From contig JAVYMA010000001.1 of assembly GCA_038740345.1 (NCBI GenBank), positions 23,982-87,981 on the forward strand: DNA of 64,000 nt, given 5' to 3'. Both the position numbers and the translations under genes were made by a program. Positions 34,990-42,435 of this stretch are shown piece by piece (the first letter of the stretch is position 1; each line of letters begins with the position of its first letter). Below the pieces are notes generated by a model. It was not told where the DNA came from and searched no databases. It saw only the letters and a program-made list of their open reading frames with translations. The DNA is from Methanomassiliicoccales archaeon (lineage in GTDB: Archaea > Thermoplasmatota > Thermoplasmata > Methanomassiliicoccales > UBA472).

Positions 34990-35829
34990 ATGAGCGCGAA
35001 AAGGAAGGTAGCCTTTCAGGGTGTGAGGGGAGCATACAGCGAGGACGCGGTGCATTCGTATTTCCACAATGAGGTGGAGACCGTGCCCTGTAGCGAGTTC
35101 GAAGAGGTCTTTCGCAAGGTGGAGACGGGAGAAGTCACACATGCCGTAGTGCCTGTGGAGAACTCTTTGGAAGGGAGCGTGACCACCGTCTCCGACCTGC
35201 TCCTGGACAGTGATCTCACCGTAACTGGCGAGATCCTGATCTGGGTGCGCCATTGCCTCATAGGCCACCCTCAAGCAACCCTGCAGGACATACGCAGGGT
35301 GTACTCGCATCCCCAGGCCCTAGGGCAGTGCAGGAACTACCTGACCTCTCATCCCGAATGGGAGAAGGTGCCCGCATACGATACCGCTGGCAGCGTGAAG
35401 ATGATCAAAGAAAGGGGCTTGAAGGAAGAAGCGGCCATCGCCTCGCGCCGGGCTGCCTCCACCTATGGCATGAAGATACTGGCCGAGGACATCCAAAGCG
35501 GTCAGCGGAACTTCACTCGCTTCTTCGTGCTGGAGAAGAGCGCATCCTTTCCCTCCGAAGGAGACAAGACTTCACTCGCCTTCAGCACCAAGAATATCCC
35601 TGGAGCCCTTTACAAGTGCATAGGGGTGTTCGCTGAGCGTGGCGTGAACCTCAGCAAATTGGAATCTCGGCCTAGGAGGGGAAGGACGTGGGAATACGTG
35701 TTCTATGTGGACATCGACGGCCATGTCTCTGAACCGCAGGTAAGGGATGCCCTCACCGAGCTGGTCACCAAGGCCTCTTTCGTGAAGGTTTTTGGCTCAT
35801 ACAGGCGCGCCAAGGAGCCTAGCTCCTAG
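34990..35829 (+). CDS. pheA: Prephenate dehydratase PheA
   Basis: Converts prephenate to phenylpyruvate. KVAFQGVRGAYSEDAV at the N terminus, VPVENSLEGSVTTVSDLLL, HCLIGHP, YSHPQALGQCRNYL and the catalytic-threonine motif NFTRFFVLEK (about residue 178). A C-terminal ACT domain (KTSLAFSTKNIPGALYKCIGVFAERGVNLSKLESRP) would bind phenylalanine. 279 residues, standalone. Its last 11 bases overlap the 3' end of the convergent aminotransferase gene. Confidence 0.96.
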   Translation: MSAKRKVAFQGVRGAYSEDAVHSYFHNEVETVPCSEFEEVFRKVETGEVTHAVVPVENSLEGSVTTVSDLLLDSDLTVTGEILIWVRHCLIGHPQATLQDIRRVYSHPQALGQCRNYLTSHPEWEKVPAYDTAGSVKMIKERGLKEEAAIASRRAASTYGMKILAEDIQSGQRNFTRFFVLEKSASFPSEGDKTSLAFSTKNIPGALYKCIGVFAERGVNLSKLESRPRRGRTWEYVFYVDIDGHVSEPQVRDALTELVTKASFVKVFGSYRRAKEPSS

Positions 35830-36898
35830 AATCCGAGGAGCGGAGCACATGAAGGATGTTCTCCAGACCTTGGCTAAGCTCTTGCCCTTCCAAGCTGAAG
35901 GTCATCCTTACACTCCCTGGTATCCCGAAATACCTGCCCGGGCAGACCGCAGTGGAACGATGGCGCAACAGTCGTTGGGCGAAGACCTCGTCATCCAGGC
36001 CTGCTGGAAGATGCAGTAGCAGATGTAGACCGCCATCGGGCTCGGTGATCTCCAGACCTGAATCCTCAGCCCAATCCCTGATCAAAGGGAGGTTCCTGCT
36101 GGATATCCTCAGCACGCGCTCGCGGAACCAATCTTTGCGCTCCAGGGCTGCAATGGCTATCTCCATGGAGCGCGATGGTAGACGCCAGGAGGAATATAGG
36201 CGGGATTCGTTCACCCTTTTCGCCACTTCCTCCGGTCCGATGAGCCAGCCCACGCGCAGCTTCCCTAGGCCGAAAAGCTTGGACATGCCATTGGTAATCA
36301 CGCAATTATCGCCTAGAAGAAAGGCAGACCTGGGGGGGCGAGAATAGCACATCTCGCGGTAAACCTCATCGACAAGCACGAAGGCTTCTTGCTCCTCCGC
36401 TACTTCGATGATCGCTCTCATTTCCTCATCGTCAATCCTCTTTCCACTGGGATTGTGCAGATTGGTCAAAGAGACGACCTTTGCCCCTTTCTTAAGATCC
36501 CTTTCCAGAACCTCAATATCCGGTGAGAAGTCGTTCTCCTTCTTCCGCGGCACCATCCCGAAGGCGCTGAAGAATGCTTTCGTGCAGGCGCGCATAGGGG
36601 CATATGTCGGCTCCTCAATGAGCCCCATGTCCTTGCGGGAGAAGCAGGACTCGTACAAAGCGTAATTCGCCGCCTGCGCTCCTGGGGTTAGGGCTATCTT
36701 CGAACGCTCCGCGCCATAAGCTCTGGAGATGGCTTCGTAGAGACGTTCCTCCGCCTCGAACTCATCTATCTCCCAATCGTTCACCTTTGGTCGGAAGCCT
36801 TCTTCATAAGGCTCTGGTGCACCCGATCTATCCATGTCTATGCAGGCGCCGCGGCACCGCAGAAGCCATTCCTCCAGCAGGAACGGCTCGAACCTCAT
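35819..36898 (-). CDS. Class I/II PLP aminotransferase
   Basis: Fold type I aminotransferase. LTPGAQAANYALYESCF, EEPTYAPMRACTKAFF, LTNLHNPSGKRID (substrate Asn and phosphate region), VLVDEVYREMCY, and the PLP lysine in TNGMSKLFGLGKLRVGWLIGP. ATG 36898 forms an ATGA overlap with the upstream flavin reductase gene, so I prefer it to 36919. Substrate cannot be fixed; its convergent neighbour is pheA, so an aromatic or aspartate aminotransferase is a plausible guess. Confidence 0.88.
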   Translation of the reverse strand: MRFEPFLLEEWLLRCRGACIDMDRSGAPEPYEEGFRPKVNDWEIDEFEAEERLYEAISRAYGAERSKIALTPGAQAANYALYESCFSRKDMGLIEEPTYAPMRACTKAFFSAFGMVPRKKENDFSPDIEVLERDLKKGAKVVSLTNLHNPSGKRIDDEEMRAIIEVAEEQEAFVLVDEVYREMCYSRPPRSAFLLGDNCVITNGMSKLFGLGKLRVGWLIGPEEVAKRVNESRLYSSWRLPSRSMEIAIAALERKDWFRERVLRISSRNLPLIRDWAEDSGLEITEPDGGLHLLLHLPAGLDDEVFAQRLLRHRSTAVCPGRYFGIPGSVRMTFSLEGQELSQGLENILHVLRSSDSRS

Positions 36899-37485
36899 TC
36901 CTCCTTGCCCTTGAGGCATTTCTCAGCCAGCCGGTACTCTCCGTCCCAGAACAGGAGGGCCTTGGTGCGGTCGTAATCCTTTACCATGTCAGTGTGGACT
37001 ATCTGCCCTAAGAACCAGGTATGGTCCCCTATATCCATCTCCCCCTGATGCACCGAATACATGGTCTTCTTCTTCCCTGAAGAGAGCTTCTTCACCTCAA
37101 TGTTCAGAGGGCATTCCTTGACTATGGGCGAGGCCACCCTCCTTCCTTTCTGCGGCGTGAGACCTGCCTCCTTGAACTTGTTCTTCCTGGCACCCGCTTC
37201 CCTGCCGCATATTTCCACTGCTTGGAGAAGCTCAGCCGTGGGCACGTTTATGGTGAAGTCCTCAGAATCCGCGATTAGGCGGTACATGTTCCTGGAGGTT
37301 TTGATTCCTATCCCCACCACTATAGGGAACAGCGAGAAGACATTGAACATCCCGATAGTGGTCACATTCCAATCCTCCTCTTTCGAACCCGAACACACCA
37401 ACATCACTGGTGCTGGGGGCAGCGCGGCGATAGCTTCCGACTGCTCCAAATCTATCCTCTCTGGCTCAGCGACCATTTTATCCAC
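36895..37485 (-). CDS. Flavin reductase-like FMN-binding protein, copy 1
   Basis: Member of the DIM6/NTAB (flavoredoxin) family with the split-barrel FMN fold: PAPVMLVCSGSKEEDWNVTTIGMFNVFSLFPIVVGIGI, DFTINVPTAELLQAVEICG, and the C-terminal GDHTWFLGQIVHTDMVKDY. 196 residues; ATG 37476 is an alternative start. It is coupled to the aminotransferase gene and followed upstream by a paralogue, perhaps part of an electron-transfer or reductive function. Confidence 0.88.
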   Translation of the reverse strand: MDKMVAEPERIDLEQSEAIAALPPAPVMLVCSGSKEEDWNVTTIGMFNVFSLFPIVVGIGIKTSRNMYRLIADSEDFTINVPTAELLQAVEICGREAGARKNKFKEAGLTPQKGRRVASPIVKECPLNIEVKKLSSGKKKTMYSVHQGEMDIGDHTWFLGQIVHTDMVKDYDRTKALLFWDGEYRLAEKCLKGKEE

Positions 37486-37568
37486 CTGCAGAACTATGTG
37501 CTGAACCTATTAAATAAAGCTTCTAGGGAATCGGCCCCAGAGGAAGATTCTCATCTTATCCTACGACT

Positions 37569-38105
37569 TCATCGCTTCCTGATGCAATTGCCTATGAGCC
37601 GGAACTCCCCTCCCCAATACATCAGGGCCCGCTCTCGGATGTCGCCATCCATGACCTGGGCGTGTACTACATCCCCCAGGAACCAGTAGTGGTCCCCAGC
37701 ATCGAACACCTGACGCTTCCTGCACTCCAGGTTAACCAGGCATTCTTCCACGATGGGAGCCGATACTTTCTTCCCTGGAATGATAGTGAAGCCGCACTCC
37801 TCGAACTTGTTCACCTCACGGCCGCACTTCTGTCCGCAGAAAAGAGCCTCTTCCACCAGCTCCTTACCAGGAATGTTGACGGTGAAGTCATCATATTTGT
37901 TCAGGAGGTCATAGGTATAGCGGCAAGGAGATATTCCAATGCCTATCACAGGCGGATCGAAGGAGAATATGTGCACCAGTACAACGGTCATGACATTGCA
38001 CTCCACGCATTCCCTGGCGTTGCCCACTCCGACTAATGCTACTGGGAACGCAGGGAAGCCCCTGCAGGCCATTATGGGGTTCACTTCCGTCTTATGGTGC
38101 GTCAT
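37569..38105 (-). CDS. Flavin reductase-like FMN-binding protein, copy 2
   Basis: Paralogue of the gene at 36895. FPVALVGVGNARECVECNVMTVVLVHIFSFDPPVIGIGI, DDFTVNIPGKELVEEALFCGQKCGREVNKFEECGF, and GDHYWFLGDVVHAQVMDGD align well with copy 1. Cysteine-rich in the middle (FCGQKCG). ATG 38105 opens a 12-residue extension before the conserved start; M12 (38072) is possible. The 83-base gap to copy 1 permits cotranscription. Confidence 0.87.
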   Translation of the reverse strand: MTHHKTEVNPIMACRGFPAFPVALVGVGNARECVECNVMTVVLVHIFSFDPPVIGIGISPCRYTYDLLNKYDDFTVNIPGKELVEEALFCGQKCGREVNKFEECGFTIIPGKKVSAPIVEECLVNLECRKRQVFDAGDHYWFLGDVVHAQVMDGDIRERALMYWGGEFRLIGNCIRKR

Positions 38106-38339
38106 AGAATTGAAAGAGGATGCGGTATGAATAATAAAACTAATGGCATTGAATCTTCGAAAAGCGATGAATCTTCAATTGTTACCCTCCCCCTCGCAGA
38201 AAGATCGCAGCCAAGGCAATATCGTGCGATGTAACAGGATGAGATGTTTTTGCCTTCTGCCCCGCAAACCTTTTTCAAGGGGGAAAGGGCCCTGCCTCAT
38301 AACAATGATTTTTTATCCGCTACCTATTATGGCCAATAT

Positions 38340-39131
38340 ATGAGGCCGAAAGCACGGATAGGCATTATCGCCGGCACGGGTGTGGATGACCCAGATATGT
38401 TCAAACTCAAGGAATCGATCAAGATGGGCACGCCCTATGGTCCGCCCTCGGATGAGATAAGAATCGGCGAAATAGAGGGGGTGGATGTGGCCTTCTTGCC
38501 CCGCCACGGCCGTGGTCATGTGCTGCCGCCACATAAGGTGAACAGTCGTGCCAACCTGTGGGCCATGAAGGAGCTGGGCGTGGAGAGGATAATCTCCCCC
38601 TGTGCCGTCGGCTCGCTGCAGCAAGAATACAAGCCAGGGCAGATAGCTATACTTGACCAGTTTATCGATTTCACCAAGAATCGGGCCTATACCTACTATG
38701 ATGGTGCGCGGACCATCCACGTCTCCACCGCCGATCCCTTTTGCTCCGAGCTGCGAGAGATATTCATAGGTGAGGCCAAGCGCAAGAGGATACCTCATCA
38801 TAAGAAGGGCACATACGTGTGCATCGAAGGGCCTCGGTTCTCGACCCGAGCTGAGTCGCGCATGTTCAGGGCCTTTGCCGACGTGATAGGCATGACCCTA
38901 TGCCCAGAGGCGCAGCTCGCCCGAGAGCTGGAGATGTGCTACCTCTCCTTGGCCATGATAACCGATTATGACGTTTGGGCAGAAAGGCCAGTGGATGTGG
39001 ACACCATCCTCAAGACCATGTCCGAGAACATGCATCGGATAAAGGTCCTGCTCTGTTCTGCCTTACCTAAGATACCGGTGGAGAGGGAGAGGTGCGAGTG
39101 CCCTAACGCCTTGGAAGCTGCAGGTGCCTAG
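38340..39131 (+). CDS. S-methyl-5'-thioadenosine/inosine phosphorylase-like protein
   Basis: Purine nucleoside phosphorylase family. RIGIIAGTGVDDPDMF, FLPRHGRGHVLPPHKVNSRANLWAMKELGVERIISPCAVGSLQ, the CIEGPRFSTRAESRMFRAF motif and GMTLCPEAQLARELEMCYLSLAMITDYDVW. The SPCAVGSL and EAQLARE variants and the final TDYDVW fit the archaeal MTA/MTI phosphorylases. ATG 38340 follows a TATA-like TTTTTTATCC at about 25 bases, so the message may be leaderless. MTA salvage fits the methionine genes elsewhere in the window. Confidence 0.9.
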   Translation: MRPKARIGIIAGTGVDDPDMFKLKESIKMGTPYGPPSDEIRIGEIEGVDVAFLPRHGRGHVLPPHKVNSRANLWAMKELGVERIISPCAVGSLQQEYKPGQIAILDQFIDFTKNRAYTYYDGARTIHVSTADPFCSELREIFIGEAKRKRIPHHKKGTYVCIEGPRFSTRAESRMFRAFADVIGMTLCPEAQLARELEMCYLSLAMITDYDVWAERPVDVDTILKTMSENMHRIKVLLCSALPKIPVERERCECPNALEAAGA

Positions 39132-39228
39132 AGCGAAGCAGACGAATATTTAATATATAATCGCCCTATAATTTTGAAGAACGTTTCGTTCTTTCCCTCA
39201 TGGAGGGGGCGCAAGGGAGAGGGGAAGT

Positions 39229-40554
39229 ATGGCCACGATCCAAGCAGCCTACATAGACGACGAAAGACCCATGCTTGAGCTGGCCAAAGAGTTCTTAGAG
39301 ATGGATGGGAGCCTCAAGGTGGATGTTTTCGATGTGGTCTATGATGCGTTCTCGGCCCTCTCCAACAAGAGCTACGATGTTATTGTATGCGACTATCAAA
39401 TGCCTGAGATGAATGGCATTCAGGTGCTTAAAGTCCTGAGGGAAAATGGCGAAAGGGTGCCGTTCATACTCTTCACTGGGAAGGGACGTGAGGAGGTGGC
39501 CATAGAGGCTCTTAATTTGGGGGCGAATCGCTACATTCAGAAAGGAGGGGATGTGCGCTCTCTCTTCATGGAGCTGAGGCACGCCGTGGAGCAGCTCACT
39601 AAGCAGATGAGGGCAGAGTCGGAACTGGAGAGGAGCAATCGAGAGCTAGAGACGCTATTCAAGGCTACGGGCAAGCTCATGGGCGTTACTGATCTGGAGT
39701 CGATAGGCGACATAATGTACGAGGCGGTTCACAGGGTGCTTGAAGCGGACATGATCATCCTGTCCTCCTATGATCCCTCGACCAAGACGTTCATGACCGA
39801 GGCCGCTATCTTGGATGGGCACAGATTGGATCGCTCACATTTCAGTCCATCCACCATCCTTGAGAATAGGGAGTGCATGCAGAGCCAAGTGATCCATTCC
39901 AGTCAGCCAATCATCATCCCTGATCTGGATATCATGCGTAGAAGGGGCGGTGGCCTCTTGGATGAGGGGGTGCTGAAGCTTATTGAGGAGACAGGTGGGC
40001 ACGCCAACAGACTACGATCCTGTGTGCTGCTTCCTTTGAGGTATGAGGGTGAAGTGATAGGCGTCCTTCAAGTGATGTCCCGCCTGGAACAGTATTTCTG
40101 CGAGAAGCATCTTCGCTTCCTCGAACCGTTGGCCTCCAACGCAGCGGCGGCACTGGCGCTCTCCAGGCTACATAAGGCGGCAAAACTCGAGCTGGAGAGG
40201 CGAGGACAGGCGGAGCTGCTCCGCACCCTCATGGCAGCCATGATAGATGCCTGTGAGAACGGCATCATGATCTGGCACTTCTCTGCCGGCAAGGGATCCA
40301 TACATCCAGTGGTGTGGAATCCGGCGGCCGCGCGACTGCTATTCGGGAACGAGGGGGAGGGCTTTTCCACCCTGAAGGACTGCTCCACCTTACTTAGCCA
40401 TGACCTGGATGCATTGGCGCGCGAAGCCCTGAGGAGAGGGCGCAGCATAAACATCCTGACAGTGAAGAAGAGTGGCCATGGCTCTACCCCTTTGGAGGTA
40501 ACCCTGCTGCCCTTGAACGCGGAGCATATCGGTCTAATCATCATCGAGAGATGA
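39229..40554 (+). CDS. Response regulator receiver-GAF-PAS-like signalling protein
   Basis: Receiver domain at about 1-120 with the phospho-acceptor Asp in VIVCDYQMPEMNG, the Thr in FTGKG and the Lys in YIQKGG. A coiled-coil linker (about 120-150) is followed by a GAF domain (about 150-315; LFKATGKLMGVTDLESIGDIMYEAVHRVLEADMIIL...VLLPLRYEGEVIGVLQVM), another short coil, and a PAS-like C terminus. No histidine kinase, HD or DNA-binding output domain is seen. It has no kinase gene beside it. Confidence 0.88.
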   Translation: MATIQAAYIDDERPMLELAKEFLEMDGSLKVDVFDVVYDAFSALSNKSYDVIVCDYQMPEMNGIQVLKVLRENGERVPFILFTGKGREEVAIEALNLGANRYIQKGGDVRSLFMELRHAVEQLTKQMRAESELERSNRELETLFKATGKLMGVTDLESIGDIMYEAVHRVLEADMIILSSYDPSTKTFMTEAAILDGHRLDRSHFSPSTILENRECMQSQVIHSSQPIIIPDLDIMRRRGGGLLDEGVLKLIEETGGHANRLRSCVLLPLRYEGEVIGVLQVMSRLEQYFCEKHLRFLEPLASNAAAALALSRLHKAAKLELERRGQAELLRTLMAAMIDACENGIMIWHFSAGKGSIHPVVWNPAAARLLFGNEGEGFSTLKDCSTLLSHDLDALAREALRRGRSINILTVKKSGHGSTPLEVTLLPLNAEHIGLIIIER

Positions 40555-40556
40555 TC

Positions 40557-41027
40557 TTAGGGGTTTTGGGCATTGATTTCCCGTAAGGTGCGCAGACCCT
40601 CTTCTATGTGCTTCCGCGGCTGCATCTGGGAGGAGAAGACCATGCGGATGACGCCCTGCTTATCTATCAGGAAAGTCACCCTTCCAGGAGTGTGCGCCAG
40701 TCCCCAGGCCCCATACATATCCCGCACCTTGTTCTCCGTATCCGATAGCAGCTTGAAAGGCAGCTCGTGCTCCAAGGCGAACTGCTTGTGCGTGGCCACA
40801 TCGTCCGCGCTCACCCCTATGACCTCCGCTCCCTCCTTCTGGAATTGCTCATGCATATCTCGGAACTCCCGTGCCTCCATGGTGCAGCCGGAAGTGAAGT
40901 CCTTAGGATAGAAATAGAGGACCACAGCCTTTCTCCCTATTATCTGACCTAGGTCCACCATGTTCCCGTCCTGATCTGGCAGGATGAAGGTCGGCGCTTT
41001 GTCCCCCACTCGAAGAGTCTTACTCAT
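40557..41027 (-). CDS. Peroxiredoxin, BCP type (one-cysteine)
   Basis: Thiol peroxidase with VGDKAPTFILPDQDGNMVDL, the peroxidatic cysteine in FYPKDFTSGCTMEAREFRD and VIGVSADDVATHKQFALEHELPFKLLSD. The second cysteine found 5 residues later in E. coli BCP is an arginine here, so a one-Cys mechanism is likely. A TATA-like ACTTAAATC about 25 bases upstream implies a leaderless message; ATG 41033 is an alternative start. Its 3' end is just 2 bases from the convergent signalling gene. Confidence 0.94.
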   Translation of the reverse strand: MSKTLRVGDKAPTFILPDQDGNMVDLGQIIGRKAVVLYFYPKDFTSGCTMEAREFRDMHEQFQKEGAEVIGVSADDVATHKQFALEHELPFKLLSDTENKVRDMYGAWGLAHTPGRVTFLIDKQGVIRMVFSSQMQPRKHIEEGLRTLREINAQNP

Positions 41028-41263
41028 ACCCATGGAGATGATACTTGAGCGCATAGGACTTAAATCTGATGCTATGATCACGATGGCGACATTCCTTCAA
41101 GATGCGTGGACTCGATTGAGATGGATGGAGAGGATGATGCCTTCACCGCCCAATCCTTTGAGTTCCGGAGACCTGAAGCGCCAGGGATGTGGGCTTCCGG
41201 CCGCCCTGGCTATTGCTAGATTCAGGGCCAGTCCAGCGCGGGATGGGATAGAAAAGTTGGGGT

Positions 41264-41647
41264 TCATTCTCCTATATGCTGCTTGTAAGCCGAGGGGGTC
41301 AGGAGACCTTCGACCTCGGATGGATCAGAGAGCTTCAAGAGGGCAAACCACCCTTTCTCGTAAGGACTTTCATTGATCAGCTGCGGTTTCTCCTCCAACC
41401 GAGAGTTGACCTCCACCACCTCTCCGCTGACCGGGGAGTATATCTCGGATACAGTTTTCACGCTCTCCACCACGCCCAAGGTCTCGCCCTTTCTGACCTG
41501 CTTCCCCACCTTAGGCAGCTCCACATAAACTATCTCTGTCAGCTCCGCTTGGGCATGATCTGTTATGCCCACGCGTGCCTTGCCTCCCTCGACCTTCAGC
41601 CATTCGTGTTCCTTAGTGTAGCGCAGTTCTTCTGGGATGAGGCTCAT
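41264..41647 (-). CDS. gcvH: Glycine cleavage system H protein
   Basis: Lipoyl carrier protein. RYTKEHEWLKVEGGKARVGITDHAQAELTEIVYVELPKVGKQV and the lipoylated lysine in VVESVKTVSEIYSP (Lys64). ATG 41647 has GGAGGAG 6 bases upstream; a longer frame from 41725 is unlikely. No gcvT or gcvP is nearby, so it may serve another lipoyl system. Confidence 0.96.
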   Translation of the reverse strand: MSLIPEELRYTKEHEWLKVEGGKARVGITDHAQAELTEIVYVELPKVGKQVRKGETLGVVESVKTVSEIYSPVSGEVVEVNSRLEEKPQLINESPYEKGWFALLKLSDPSEVEGLLTPSAYKQHIGE

Positions 41648-41857
41648 ATTGTCTCCTCCTGGACGTATTCTCTTGGCAGACATATAGGTTTCCACTTCGC
41701 ACGATTTTCTCCTCGGTGATATCATTTAAGGCAGCGGCTTGAGCTTAAGGGGTCAATTTTCTGAGAACGGCGGTGCCAGGAACCGAAAGAGCTTTTTCAG
41801 ACCATTGAATTGGCTAGGGCTGCTGGAGGCAAAGAGAAAAGTTTAACCAATCAAAGA

Positions 41858-42322
41858 ATGAATACGATGCCAATGGCTTTATGCATGATTTGCCAAAACG
41901 AGGGATTAGAGGTAGAAAGGATCACGGTGGCGAACCACGTTCGAGAGGAGTGTTGGCCCTTAAGCGATGATAAATGGTTCTATTGCGAAAACCCCGGTTG
42001 TGAGGTAATCTACTTCAATTCATCAGGCCGAGTCCTGAAGAAGAAGGATGTAAAGACCAGAGTGACTTTCAAGGAGAAGACTCCTCCCCGACCGCTATGC
42101 TATTGCAAGCAGGTCACGGAGGAGGATGTTATCAAAGCCATCGAATGTGGCGCGAGGACGCTTGAGGAAGTGAAAAAGGCCACAGGGATAGGAGGCGGAG
42201 GACAGTGCAAGATAACCAACCCTGCTGGCCGCTGCTGCTCTCGCAACTACCGGCCCTTCATCGAGAGAGAATTGGCCAAGCGAGGTTCGACAGGTAGCGC
42301 AAGCATTACCCTGCAGCCTTGA
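41858..42322 (+). CDS. CopZ N-terminal-type zinc and [2Fe-2S] protein
   Basis: About 154 residues with two cysteine sets. The first (CMICQNEG..., EECW, FYCENPGCEVIYF) resembles the zinc site of the CopZ N-terminal domain. The second (LCYCKQVTEEDVIKAIECGARTLEEVKKATGIGGGGQCKITNPAGRCC) resembles the BFD-like [2Fe-2S] domain. The copper-binding domain of full CopZ is missing. ATG 41858 is preferred. Metal delivery or redox sensing is inferred only. Confidence 0.75.
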   Translation: MNTMPMALCMICQNEGLEVERITVANHVREECWPLSDDKWFYCENPGCEVIYFNSSGRVLKKKDVKTRVTFKEKTPPRPLCYCKQVTEEDVIKAIECGARTLEEVKKATGIGGGGQCKITNPAGRCCSRNYRPFIERELAKRGSTGSASITLQP

Positions 42323-42435
42323 GTATCACCCCCTTCAAGCCATATATGCGCTTAGGATAGGGAGCACATTCAGGGACTGGCGGTACAAAAAGACAAACGA
42401 TTTTATAGCCAGGGTATGTTGGATTGCCCGCTCCC

